The position numbers and the translations under genes were made by a program. From Welwitschia mirabilis (Eukaryota > Gnetophyta > Gnetopsida > Welwitschiales): 42,180 nt of DNA. Position 1 is the stretch's first letter. The number at the start of each line of letters is the position of its first letter. The notes beneath the pieces are model-generated. The model searched no databases and had not been told where the DNA came from. It saw only the letters and a program-made list of their open reading frames with translations. This document shows, one piece after another, positions 12,691-23,671 of the stretch. The stretch lies in the NCBI GenBank assembly GCA_051453625.1, contig JBOZIK010000001.1, forward strand, positions 163,446,754-163,488,933. Reading direction: 5' to 3'.

Positions 12691-13630
12691 CTGATGCACC
12701 TAATTTAAGTGAGTAATTTTTTAATTATTAATATTAATTACATGTATCATTTCCTCATGGTAGTTATTTTTTATTTCTTCATAGGCTCATAATCAAACCA
12801 AAATATATTTGAAATGCATTGAAAGAATAAATTCACCAATTTCAAAATTACCATGTAACACAGTAAGAAAAATAATATTTTATGCATAAAGTACTTCTAT
12901 AAATATTAATAAGGATATGAGTCATGATAGAATAAACTCTAATTATTTATCCTTTTTGGTTTATGGATAATGTGCATATCCTTATTCAAATGTTTCTACT
13001 CTTCATGATCCATCACATCAACACAAATTACAAGAAAGAAATGCCATAATTAAGTGTAAGAAAAATGTCATAATGGAATGTAAGGAAATATCATAGTTGA
13101 AAATAGTACTATTTTACATTTTTTACTTAAACATAGTACTCTTACCCTTTACTTTCTTATTTTCTTTCACTTTTACCAAATAATTTTAGTTTCTTTTTAG
13201 ATTTAAATAAGGAACATGGATATATGATTAAAATAAAGAGATCACATACCATTTTTGTAGACATTTAATTATTATTTTTTACCTTCATATGAATTTTTTT
13301 AATTTAACTATTTAACCATGTAAGTAACTTGTCTAATTATAAATAGGTTTATTTAGTATTAAAATTCTTATAAATATCAGTATTATTTAAAAATAAAAAA
13401 TCTAAAACTAAGATTAATTAATTAAGTGATCTTATGAGAATCTATNNNNNNNNNNNNNNNNNNNNNNNNNNNNNNNNNNNNNNNNNNNNAGGCTACACAT
13501 TAATTCTCATTAAAGAAAAAAAAGGATTTTCATTAAAATTTGATGTTAAAATGTATTACATAATTTATATACTCTTATAATAATGCCATTATGTTTACTA
13601 ATTAAAGATTACAAAATGTAGGATATAACA

Positions 13631-13643
13631 TACTCCCCCACTT
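13631..13643 (-). promoter_or_regulatory. Polypurine tract, plus-strand primer
   Basis: The minus strand reads AAGTGGGGGAGTA directly before the LTR start TGTTATATCC. This is the expected position and composition for the plus-strand priming polypurine tract and it fixes the 3' LTR boundary at 13630. Confidence 0.85.
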
Positions 13644-14256
13644 AAAAAGGATTCATTCTTACAAATCAAAATACATAATAATTTGAGAGTATAAGATTAC
13701 ATATTATGGAATTCAAAAAGGCTTGGCTATTGATTTTTCATTAATTCTTCTAGCTTCTAAAAATCTTCACCAGGACTATGATTACTCTATTTTATCTTTA
13801 CTTGATGGATCTCCTTATTCTGTTAAATTATAGTTTGCTAGTCCAACACTGCTTCTAGCTTACCTATACTTAAACAATAAAGTTTCAATTGAATATGAGA
13901 CCAATTTAACACATCTAAAGAATCTACAATATACTTTCTTAACATCTTCATATGAAAAGCATTATGCATGTGAAACAATTAGGANNNNNNNNNNNNNNNN
14001 NNNNNNNNNNNNNNNNNNNNNNNNNNNNNNNNNNNNNNNNNNNNNNNNNNNNNNNNNNNNNNNNNNNNNNNNNNNNNNNNNNNNATAAGAAATATAATAC
14101 ATTATTAATTGTAAGGCTACACATTAATTCTTATTAAAGGAAAAAAAAAGGATTTTCATTAAAATTTGATGTTAAAATATATTACATAATTTAGATACTC
14201 TCATAATAATGCCATTATGTTTACTAATTAAAGATTACAAAATGTATGATATAACA

Positions 14257-14269
14257 TACTTCCCCACTT
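14257..14269 (-). promoter_or_regulatory. Second copy of the polypurine tract
   Basis: The minus strand reads AAGTGGGGAAGTA next to a second LTR start (TGTTATATCA at 14256). It belongs to the segment 14085-14610 that repeats 13459-13984 across a 100-N gap, so it is probably the same site from another haplotype or contig end. Confidence 0.75.
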
Positions 14270-14342
14270 AAAAAGGATTCACTCTTATAAATCAAAATAA
14301 ATAATAATTTGAGAGTATAAGATTACATATTATAGAATTCAA

Positions 14343-14478
14343 AAAGGCTTGGCTATTGATTTTTCCTTAATTCTTCTAGGTTCCAAAAAGCTTCACCAGG
14401 ACTATGATTACTCTATTTTATCTTTACTTGATGGATCTCCTTATTCTGTTAAATTATAGTTTGCTAGTCCAACACTAC
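14343..14478 (-). pseudogene. C-terminal chromodomain of the chromovirus integrase
   Basis: After the GPY/F module the minus strand encodes VLD-stop-QTIIQQNKEIHQVKIK, then SNHSPGEAFWNLEELRKNQ and PSLF. This matches the plant chromovirus C-terminal pattern (xILDRxxxxLRxKxIPxVKVxWxxHxxEEATWExExxMRxxYPxLF), with the conserved Trp of VKVKW replaced by a stop and the later Trp kept. In intact elements this domain targets integration to particular chromatin. A second copy at about 13720-13860 belongs to the gap-linked duplication and has FQK in place of FWN. Confidence 0.85.
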
Positions 14479-14599
14479 TTTTAGCTCCTCTATGGTTAAA
14501 CAATAAAGTTTCAATTGAATATGAGAACAATTTAACACATCTGAAGGATCTACAATATACTTTCTTAACATATTCATATGAAAAGCATTATGCATGTGC

Positions 14600-16700
14600 A
14601 ACAATTAGGAAAGTAGATCTAGTTTATATGCAACAGATCTAACTTGTTTCAATGTATGAAATGTTACAATAAATATAAGGTCCAATTTTGATCTCTTAAT
14701 TTCTTGCATAAATGATTTCATTAGTGACACCTTAAAAAAGACATGACCACTTATTTGGAATTCAAGTTTTCTTCTTTGATGATCTACATATATCTTTTAT
14801 CTATTAGCTACTTCTTTTAATCTGCTCTTAATGATTCTCATCTTATTTTCCATTTCTTATATCATTTCTAGTCCTATCATTAATATTTCCTCATATTTTG
14901 TTCATGCAGTGGATGCTCTGCATTTCCTATCATATAGAGCTTCAAATGAAGACATTTAAATATAACTTTGATAATTATTATTATATACAAATTCCACTAA
15001 TGATAGGTATTCTTTTCAACTCTTAGGCTCGTTAAGGATACATACTCTAAAAATATATTCTAGGATTTAATAGACTCTTTCTACATAATCATCTATTTGG
15101 AGATGAAATGTTGTGCTCATTTTTAGCTTAGTTCCTGAACATAGCTGTAGTTATTATTATAATTTAGAGGTAAATTTTAAATATCTATCAGAAATAATTA
15201 CTAATGCATACCATGTGAATAAAGAACATTTTGGATGTATAATTTAGCTATATCATTATCACTTTAACTAGACTTTACTAGAATGAAGTATATTGACTTA
15301 TTTTCTCTATCAATTATAACTATGATTGATATATTACCTCTTAGGATTCATGGAATTCCTAACATAAAATCCATTCAAATCACATATCATTTATATTCTG
15401 AAACATTATGAGGATAGTGTAGTTTTGCTAGATTTTTCTTTTTGCCTTAACTTGCTAATAATTTAGATACTTTGATACAGATTCTAATATATTCTTTTTC
15501 ATCTCTAGCCATAAAAAGTTTTGCTTTATGCTTTAATATATTTTTACTTCTTTAGGATGATCTAATATTGTAGGATTATGAAATTCAAACATTAGCTTTT
15601 ATCTAATTTAAACTACATTAGAAACTAAGAATCTCCCCTTGAATTTAATAGTATCTATTAATTTTTCTAACTAACCCTTTAATTTTTAACAATTTTCATC
15701 TTTGTTTTGACCCTCTATAATAATAGAAGGTATCTGACTTTGAATTTTCATAATTAGTTTAAGATAGTTACATCTACTAAGAACATCTGCAACTTTATTT
15801 CCTTNNNNNNNNNNNNNNNNNNNNNNNNNNNNNNNNNNNNNNNNNNNNNNNNNNNNNNNNNNNNNNNNNNNNNNNNNNNNNNNNNNNNNNNNNNNNNNNN
15901 NNNNCTTCTCTTAATGGTTCTCATCTTATTTTCCATTTCTTATATCTTTTTTGGTCTTATCATTAATCTTTCCTTAAATTTTATTTATGCAATGGATGCT
16001 CTGCATTTCCCATCATATAGAGCTTCAAATGAAGACATTTAAATAACTTTGATAATTATTATTATATGCAACTTCTACTAATGATAGGTATTCTTTCCAA
16101 CTCTTAGGCTCGTTAAGGATACATACTCTAAAAATATATTTTAGGATTTAATAGACTCTTTCTACATAATCATCTATTTGAAGATGAAATGTTGTGCTCA
16201 TTTTTAGCTTAGTTCCTAAACATAGCTGTAGTTATTATTATAATTTAGAGGTAAATTTTAAATATCTATTAGAAATAATTACTAATGCATACCATGTGAA
16301 TAAATAACATTTTGGATGTATAATTTATCTATATCATTAGCACTTTAACTAGACTTTACTAGAATGAAGTATATTAACTTAATTGATCTATCAATTATGA
16401 CTATGATTGATATATTATCTCTTAGAATTCATGGAATTCCTAACATAAAATCCATTCAAATCACATATCATTTATATTTTGAAACATTATGAGGATAGAG
16501 TAGTTTTGCTAGATTTTTCTTTTTGCCTTAACTTACTAACAATTTAGATACTTTGATAAAGATTATATTATATCCTTTTTCATCTCTAGCCATAAAAAGT
16601 TTTGCTTTACGCTTTGATACATTTTTACTTCTCTAGGATGATCTGATATTATAGGATTATGAAATTCAAACATTAGCTTTTATCTAATTTAATATACATT
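14600..16700 (-). pseudogene. Ty3/gypsy integrase remnant (mostly duplicated at a gap)
   Basis: Integrase inserts the cDNA into host DNA. Seen on the minus strand: an HHCC-like N-terminal zinc finger region (HPKEVKIY, FLWLEMKKNI, YQQVKAK-like end with cysteines lost) near 15430-15600 and again near 16510-16680; the catalytic core with IIVIIDRENKSIYFI (usually VIVDRLTKSAHFI) near 15260-15300, VSIISDRYLKFTS, FHLQIDDYVERVY (usually FHPQTDGQSERT), EYLSLVEFVYNNNY and FEALYDRKCR near 14915-14950; then the GPY/F-type module with VAYKLDLLS, NAFHMNMLRKY and DPSD near 14560-14660. The block 14824-15804 is repeated at 15905-16885 across a 100-N gap, so a single integrase of normal length is likely. Several stops and frameshifts are present. 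Confidence 0.94.
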
Positions 16701-16885
16701 AGAAACTAAGAATATCCCCTTGAATTTAATAGTATCTATTAATTTTTCTAACCAACCCTTTAAGTTTTAATAATTTTCATCTTTATTTTGATCCTCTATA
16801 ATAATAAAAGGTATTTGACTTTGAATTTTCATAATTACTTTAAGATAGTTACATCTACTAAGAACATCTGCAACCTTATTTCCTT
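14824..16885. repeat. Gap-linked duplication 14824-15804 / 15905-16885
   Basis: About 981 bp of integrase sequence is repeated across the 100-N gap at 15805-15904, about 96% alike. It makes integrase look double. Confidence 0.93.
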
Positions 16886-16889
16886 TCCC

Positions 16890-17640
16890 CTTATGGTATA
16901 AAATTTCAAGATCAAAATCACATAGAAATTCCCTCGATCTTCTTTATCTAAGTCTCAAGTTTGGTTGGGTGAGGAGGTATTAAAATTTTATGATGAATTC
17001 AAATTTGAAATTTAACACCATAGAGATAAGGCTTCCATAAATTTAATGCAAATATTACTATAGCTAATTCAAGATTATGAATAGGGTAGTTTCTCTTATG
17101 TTTCTTAAATTTCCTTGATCTATAAGATATTATTTTTTTATTTTGTTTAAAAATAGCTGTAAAACCTTCTCCTCATGTATTAGTATAAAGTAAAAATGTC
17201 TTAAAATCATCAAACATTACTAAAACTAAAGCACTAATTAAATATNNNNNNNNNNNNNNNNNNNNNNNNNNNNNNNNNNNNNNNNNNNNNNNNNNNNNNN
17301 NNNNNNNNNNNNNNNNNNNNNNNNNNNNNNNNNNNNNNNNNNNNNGTATTAAACTCTTATGATGAATCCAAATTTGAAATTTAACACCATAGAGATAAGG
17401 CTTCCATAAATTTAAGGCAAACATTACTATAGCTAATTCAAGATTATGAATAGGGTAGTTTCTCTTATGTTTCTTAAGTTGCCTTAATCTATAAGATATT
17501 AGTTTTTGATTTTATTCAAAAATAGCTCCAAAACCTTCTCCTCATGCATTAGTATAAAGTAAAAATGTCTTGAAATCATATAATATTACTAAAACTAAAG
17601 CACTAATTAAATATTTTTTAAGGTAATCAAAGGACATTTG
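16890..17640 (-). pseudogene. Ty3/gypsy RNase H remnant (partly duplicated at a gap)
   Basis: RNase H degrades the RNA strand during reverse transcription. Minus-strand translation shows YTNT then GEGF (usually YTDASGEGLG), the RKFKKHKRNYPIHNLEL block (usually KHEKNYPTHDLEL), FALNLWKPYLYGVKFQI and HHKSL (usually TDHKSL), then LRLR-stop-RRSREFLCDFDLE and YHKGKGNKVADVLSRC, the end of the domain before integrase. The TDAS motif Asp is Asn here. The segment 16977-17245 is repeated at 17346-17614 across a 100-N gap, so part of the domain appears twice in the assembly. Stops derive from CAA-to-TAA type changes. Confidence 0.92.
16977..17614. repeat. Gap-linked duplication 16977-17245 / 17346-17614
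   Basis: About 269 bp of RNase H sequence is repeated across the 100-N gap at 17246-17345, with scattered substitutions. Confidence 0.92.
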
Positions 17641-17799
17641 ACACTTTTTTATCCATTAAAAGTGTATTTTTTTTAAAAATACTTGTTATGGGAAAAGCTA
17701 TCTTAGAGAAGTTAAACATGAATTGATGATAGTGCCCAGTAAGACCAAGGAAGCTTCTAAATTTAGTAATAGTTGTAGGTGTTGTACATTTCATAATTT

Positions 17800-18480
17800 C
17801 CTTAAATTTATCTAGATCAACTAAAATACCTCTCCTAGATACTACAGAATTTAAGAACTAAATGGATTTCTTTCATAAAGAACATTTTTCCATATTATCA
17901 TATAGTTGATAATTTATTAAACTATGTAAGACTATTTTAAAGTGTTTTTCATGTTTCTCATAAGACTTAGAATAAATGATAATCTTATCAATAAACACAA
18001 TTACAAAGAAATCAAGATATTCTTGGAATATCTAATTCATAAGACTAATGAATACTTTAGGGACATTAGTTAGACTAAAAAGCATAACAGTAAACTCATA
18101 ATGCAAATAGCTAGTTTAAAAAGCTATTTTATAAATATCTTCTTCCTTAATTTGAACTTGATAACATTCAAATTTTAAATCAACTTTGAAAAATACCTTA
18201 GATTCCTTAAGTTAGTCAAAGAGATCATATATTCTTGATAATGTATACTTATTCTTAATTATAACTTTATTTAATTATCTATAATAAATGTGTAACCTAA
18301 GTGTTCCTTCCTTTTTCTAAGAAAATAATACTAGTACACCCCATGGTGATACATGAGAATGAATAAAATCTTTTTGTATAATTTACTTAAGCTAAATTTG
18401 TAATTTTTTCATTTCTATATGAGACATTCTACATGGTACTTTAGAAATAGGTGGAGTTCTTTAAATCAAATCAATAGCAA
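17800..18480 (-). pseudogene. Ty3/gypsy reverse transcriptase remnant
   Basis: RNA-templated DNA synthesis domain. Minus-strand translation, with stops, shows in order: HSHVSPWG (usually RPSVSPWG, 18339-18350 region), LNKVIIKNKY, FFKVDLKFECYQVQIKEEDI (usually the first catalytic Asp block SKIDLRSGYHQ), AF followed by a stop where Arg is expected, HYEFTVMLFSLTNVPKVF, and FFVIVFIDKIIIYSKSYEKH. The last is the FIDD catalytic box at 17984-17995, here FIDK, so the second catalytic aspartate is lost. The C-terminal LRSFLGL-type region continues to about 17700. In-frame stops replace Arg and Gln codons. Identification is secure; activity is excluded. Confidence 0.93.
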
Positions 18481-18699
18481 ACTTAACTTATCAAATAGCT
18501 TGTGTTTCTAATAATTTTGTTGTAAATACATTAAGATAATCTTGGATTATTAGTGTATTTTCCACTAAAGTTCTCCTTTATTTATGTCAATTGATTTTAG
18601 ATCAAGCATATAAACTGATGATACCTTCTTAATTATCCTCTTTATATGCTTGGATTTAATTATGTTATTCACAGATATTTTGGATTAATCTTAAAAAGT

Positions 18700-19061
18700 T
18701 ATTCTTTTTCCATAATTTGTCATCTCTAGTTGACACTTCTCATAATTTATAACTACCTTATTCTACATCAACCAATTTTTCTCAAAATGAAATCATTTAA
18801 GATTGATAACAATTAATTAAGTCCGGAAATATCCCCCACTTATAGATAAAGGACAATTTTGGACCTATTAATTAACCTTAGTTATAGATCCATTTGTAAG
18901 TTTTATGCATCTCTCAATTAAAGTACAACATAATTTTTCTTTTAGAAAAACTCTATGGGATATAACATAATGAGTTACTCCATAATAAAATATAATAATT
19001 ATTTCTATATTATTAAGTAAAGCTTTATATTCTGTGATTGAGCTCTAAAATTGTACCCCTT
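18700..19061 (-). pseudogene. Retropepsin-like protease remnant
   Basis: Between gag and RT the minus strand encodes a stretch whose order of residues follows plant Ty3 proteases. Seen near 18958-18987: YYGVTHYVIS, where functional relatives have D(S/P)GATHSFIS, so the catalytic Asp is replaced by Tyr. Downstream, NCPLSISG and then a block ending in NYEKCQLEM resemble the second half of the retropepsin fold and the short linker to RT. Stops interrupt the frame. Family membership is inferred from position and motif; the catalytic loss is seen directly if the alignment is right. Confidence 0.65.
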
Positions 19062-19379
19062 NNNNNNNNNNNNNNNNNNNNNNNNNNNNNNNNNNNNNNN
19101 NNNNNNNNNNNNNNNNNNNNNNNNNNNNNNNNNNNNNNNNNNNNNNNNNNNNNNNNNNNNNNNNNNNNNNNNNNNNNNNNNNNNNNNNNNNNNNNNNNNN
19201 NNNNNNNNNNNNNNNNNNNNNNNNNNNNNNNNNNNNNNNNNNNNNNNNNNNNNNNNNNNNNNNNNNNNNNNNNNNNNNNNNNNNNNNNNNNNNAATACTC
19301 CTATTGAAATTCCAATTCTTATTGTGATGAGACACATGTGATTGATTTAGTTTAAAACTAAAATCCTTAGAAGGAATTC

Positions 19380-19934
19380 ATTTCTTGTTTTTATGTTCTC
19401 TCTACTAATTTTTTCCTACTTTTTTTGCTTTTTCTATAGCCTTAACTAAAGTTCTAGGTTAAAACATAGATACTATAGTAGTAATAGAAGAAATAAAACT
19501 ATCAATAAAGAGATTAGCTTTGGCTTCTTTATCAAGATACATATGTGGTACATATTTTAATAATTTCATAAATTTACATTCATGAGAATCTATGATCATA
19601 TTATGAGCTTGCCTGAGGTTGTAGAATTTGGTAGTCTTTTAGTAAATGTAGAACTTAGTGATATAATTTTCCTTAAATATGTGCTCAAACTCTTTCCATG
19701 GAAGTTCCATCTTATCTAACTTTTCCATCACTGTTTTTCACTATAAGTTGCTTCTTCATATAACATATAGATAGCTAAAGAATCCTTTTCATATTCATTA
19801 CATCCTAAGATGCCTATAACATTTTCAACATTACTTAGCCATGCTTCTACTTTTGACTTATCTAAATCTCCTGTGAACTTTCTTAGGTTTAACTTAATAA
19901 AGTTTTGAGTTAACTTCCTCAAACCCACATCCAT
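19380..19934 (-). pseudogene. gag polyprotein remnant of the chromovirus
   Basis: Structural Gag of a Ty3/gypsy element, which forms the virus-like particle. A 68-codon open frame runs from ATG at 19934 to 19728. It contains FTGDLDKSKVEAWL, the plant retrotransposon Gag signature (usually F-x-G-x2-xPxxAExWL), and later GCNEYEK and MLYEEAT before a position where intact relatives have a tryptophan pair. After a frame change the similarity continues (PWKEFEHIFKENY, then HECKFMKLLKYVPH) to about 19400, as in the standard Retrotrans_gag domain. The frame is broken by stops and at least one frameshift. A zinc knuckle was not found; the gap at 19062-19293 could hide it. The start at 19934 is chosen because it is the first Met ahead of the conserved block, about 1.2 kb below the primer site. 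Confidence 0.85.
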
Positions 19935-20524
19935 ATTAGGTTAATTAGTACCCTTTTTTATTTGTGGGTTTTAACTTTGATTTACTGTTTCTGACAAAAA
20001 ATATATGAATGAACTCACTAATGCTTCTAGATTAAGAGTGATGGAAGGTTGATTTCCATCATTATGTTGTTGGTTATTCCTTGAGTTACCTTGTTATTAA
20101 TTAGTTTGTACAATTAAATTGGTTTTAAGACTTGGTTAATGAGAGTAAGCCATTTGAAAGGAGTGGAAAATATTATTAGATTTGGTTATAAAAATTATAT
20201 TGTAAGTNNNNNNNNNNNNNNNNNNNNNNNNNNNNNNNNNNNNNNNNNNNNNNNNNNNNNNNNNNNNNNNNNNNNNNNNNNNNTCCTCTTCCTTACTCAT
20301 AAATAAATTTGTTCTATTAGACTCATAAGTTACTAAGAAAGGTTATATTTAGAAAGCATGAGGGGATTATATAATTAATTATGTAATTAATATAAAATAG
20401 CTAAAGGTTTAATTATTTTTTTAAAAGGGTATATATACTTATGATATACCTATTTATGTTTTTCTTAAAATGATCAAGCTCTATAAGCTATCATATGAGA
20501 TTATGGGTTTCATGAGTAAATATC

Positions 20525-21090
20525 ATAAACCATATTTAAGATTCTTTAGGAATTAGAGTTATCATGGATTTAATTAACTAAAATATTATTTAGAGATTTA
20601 CGATTATCATGCATATAATTAACTTTATGATTAATTTGGTTATTATGATTTTCATAAGTATAATTATTTGGTAATTAGGATTATTAATTACATGGTTATT
20701 AGGGTTAGAATGAATGTAGTTTAGTTAATCATTTATGGATTCAAACCATCATGGATATAATTAAATTCATGATTATTTAAGGATTAGGATTATTAGAAAT
20801 ATGATTAANNNNNNNNNNNNNNNNNNNNNNNNNNNNAACTTAAATATAACTAACTTTAAGATGATTTACAAAATAGGATTATAATGGGTATAACTAACTT
20901 CATGACTATTTAATGATTAAGGTAATTACAAATATAATTAATTCTATCACTATTTATGAATTGGGATGCTTATGAGTATAATTAATTTCATAATTACTTT
21001 AGGAATAAGGATTATGATCAATATAATTAATTTTTCTAGTTAATTAGAAATTAAATTTATAATGGATATAATTTAGTTTATTTTCAAGTA
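20525..21090 (-). repeat. 44-45 bp minisatellite in the retrotransposon leader
   Basis: Between the primer site and gag lies a degenerate tandem array. The recurring core is TATAATTAA preceded by ATCATGGA or similar, followed by TTCATGATTATTTA. Cores start at 20569, 20614, 20659, 20756, 20800, 20889, 20933, 20977, 21022 and 21067, spacing 44-45 bp or two such periods (97 bp between 20659 and 20756, slightly off phase). The 28-N gap at 20809-20836 falls within one double period (20800 to 20889 is 89 bp), so its size estimate looks right. About twelve units. It is transcribed if the element is; no coding potential seen. Confidence 0.8.
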
Positions 21091-21114
21091 ATTAACATAG
21101 ATGTTTTAAGTTAA

Positions 21115-21130
21115 CCTATCTTTGATACCA
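21115..21130 (-). promoter_or_regulatory. Primer-binding site (tRNA-iMet type)
   Basis: On the minus strand the bases read TGGTATCAAAGATAGG, three bases inside the 5' LTR end. The first eight bases match the usual plant initiator-Met primer site TGGTATCAGAGC, and the later mismatches include a G-to-A and a C-to-T change, in keeping with the decay of the whole element. Its position independently fixes the LTR boundary and the orientation. Confidence 0.88.
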
Positions 21131-21287
21131 TTATGTCATACCTTGACTTTAATTACCCTAATTAAAAATAATTGTTGTCTTTAAATGTTATTAACTAACA
21201 TGCACAATGGAACCTTGGGTTCATTTCTATTTAGACCCGATTAAAACATTATGAGATTTAAAATAATTAAATAAAATAATTAGTACT

Positions 21288-22253
21288 TAAATATAGATTA
21301 TTTTAATTTGCATANNNNNNNNNNAATGACATCAAAATTGTGTCATATATTTATTCCTAACTTTATTTTTACCACACAAAAATATCTTGTATAAAGTTAA
21401 TGGGATGTTAACTTGTTTTATCACATATAATAGATAATATTTAGGATAGTACCTAACCAATATAATAAGAGGTTGCAACTTCAACTAATGGCATTTTGAC
21501 TTAATATCTGGCCACCCTCCAGATGTGAATTAGTTCTACTTTAGGTTCTAGAATATATAAACATGATTAGACTTAACTTTATAGGCTTAGAATTCACCAC
21601 AATACACTCTTAATATAAGTAGTAGGTAGTACTTGAGGTGGATGCATGCTTACAAATGAGACCCACTTTCTTGAAGCATCTTAGTAATGTGTAACATGTT
21701 CCTTTGATGCCAAGGTGTTAAGATATTAAATCNNNNNNNNNNNNNNNNNNNNNNNNNNNNNNNNNNNNNNNNNNNNNNNNNNNNNNNNNNNNNNNNNNNN
21801 NNNNNNNNNNNNNNNNNNNNNNNNNNNNNNNNTAACTATAGATTCTTTTAATTTGCATACAATAATGCCATCAAAATTGAGTCATATATTTATTCCTAAC
21901 TTTATTTTTACCACACAAAAATGTCTTGTATAAAGTTAATGGGATGTTAACTTGTTTTATCACATACAATAGATAATATTTAGGATAGTACCTAACCAAC
22001 TTCGACTAATGGCATTCCGACTCAATATCTAGCCACCCTCCAAATGTAAATTAGTTCTACTTTAGGTTCTAGAATATATAAACATGATTAGAATCAACTT
22101 TATAGGCTTAGACTTCACCTCAATACACTCCTAATATAAGTGATAGGTAGTACTAGAGGTGGATGCATGCTTACAAATGAGACCCACTTTCTTGAAGCAT
22201 CTTAAAAATGTGTAACATGATCCTTTGATGCCAAGGGGTTAAGATATTAAATC
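21288..22253. repeat. Gap-linked duplication in the 5' LTR, 21288-21732 / 21833-22253
   Basis: Both sides of the 100-N gap at 21733-21832 carry the same LTR segment. The second copy lacks about 20 bp (AATATAATAAGAGGTTGCAA region of the first), so the copies are not simple identical read overlaps. Confidence 0.92.
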
Positions 22254-22809
22254 AGAGTAAGTCCACGTATGGCTAGGGCATGAGAGTGGTGATAAAATCT
22301 ACTTTTAGAAGGGTTTATAAATACAAGTGCAATGCAACTCCTTTGATAATGAAATCCAAGTATGTAAATGAATACTTATTGAGATTACCTTGCTTTAGTT
22401 GAATGAATACACACAAATGCAAGCATACAATTATGTGGATACTAATTAATTATTTAGCTAGTGAAAATAATTCTAATCATCACTGGGTTTATTTTATAAA
22501 AGAAATTATATAGAAAAAAATAAAGTATATAAGTATCATACATTTTTAAATTATAATAGTGAAAATAAATAAAGGAAAGCATCCCTTTATTTTTCTATAT
22601 TATAGTAATTATTTTCAAATAAGACAAATTAATACATCCAATTTCTATTATAGAAACATACTTCATTCATGGGACTAAGCTAATTTTAAACCCCTAATTT
22701 TAAAACCCCTTTTATAAATTTTAAGTATCTATATCAGAATAAAGTTAAGTAAAGTATATAAATTTTATCAAAAATAAACATTAATAAAGCTAAGTCATTC
22801 GGGCTACAC

Positions 22810-23671
22810 ATCTCTAGAATTATTAAGTAGAGAAACCCTAACGTTTGTGCTTGAAATGCAAGAATAAGGACATTAATTTTAATAAATAGTATATAAAAAT
22901 AATTTAAAAATAAATTTCACTTAATTAAAACTCATATATAGTATGTAAAATAATTTGTTACTTTCATTAAAATTAATTACAAATTCTCTTAGCTTTTAGA
23001 AGGTATTGAAACTAAAAATTTCTAATTAATTATTTAGAAATCTCAAAATAAATTAGACTTTTTTTTAAACTAGATCATCATACTATCCCCAAAACTAATG
23101 TTATTAAAGCTAAATTAGTATAAATACATTTCAAAAGATTAAATGTTAACTATAAAGATTGCCTAAATTTTTGAGTTGCTAAAATAATATCNNNNNNNNN
23201 NNNNNNNNNNNNNNNNNNNNNNNNNNNNNNNNNNNNNNNNNNNNNNNNNNNNNNNNNNNNNNNNNNNNNNNNNNNNNNNNNNNNNNNNNNNATCTCTAAA
23301 ATTATTAAGTAGAGAAACCCTAACATTTGTGCTTGAAATGCAAGAATAAGAACATAAATTTTAATATATAGTATATAAAAATAATTTAAAAACAAATTTC
23401 ACTCAATTAAAACTCATATATAGTATGTAAAATAATTTGTTACTTGCATTAAAATTAATTACAAATTCTCTTATCTTTCAGAAGGTATGAAACTAAAAAT
23501 TTCTAATTAATTATTTAGAAATCTCAAAATAAATTAGACTTATTTTTTTTTAAAACTAGATCATCATACTATCCCTAAAACTAATGTTTTTAAAGCTAAA
23601 TTAGTATAAATACATTTCATAAGATTAAATGTTAACTATAAAGATTACCTAAATGTTTGAGTTGCTAAAAT
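22810..23671. repeat. Gap-linked duplication in the 5' LTR, 22810-23191 / 23292-23671
   Basis: About 380 bp repeated across the 100-N gap at 23192-23291, nearly identical with small indels. Confidence 0.92.

Larger units (their letters stand above)
9164..13630 (-). repeat. 3' LTR of the chromovirus
   Basis: In element orientation it begins TGTTATATCCTACATTTTG at 13630 and ends GGGTGTTACA at 9164, so it has TG...CA ends. It aligns along its length with 21134-26242: for example the block starting at 9174 matches 21144, and the Met-tRNA-distal blocks at 9540-9720 match 21510-21720. It contains N runs at 10083-10246, 10729-11293, 11571-11580 and 13446-13489, so its true length is uncertain, but about 4 kb is reasonable. 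Identity to the other LTR is about 80% by eye. It carries four 68-bp tandem repeats upstream of a TATA-like box (12308-12316 on the minus strand). Confidence 0.9.
13459..14610. repeat. Gap-linked duplication 13459-13984 / 14085-14610
   Basis: About 526 bp spanning the LTR start, the PPT and the chromodomain occur on both sides of the 100-N gap, about 96% alike. The second copy supplies the sequence hidden by the 44-N gap at 13446-13489. Confidence 0.92.

Noticed and set aside
19005-19341. Four overlapping frames of 89-110 codons on both strands
   Set aside because: They consist almost wholly of the 232-N gap and have no real sequence support.
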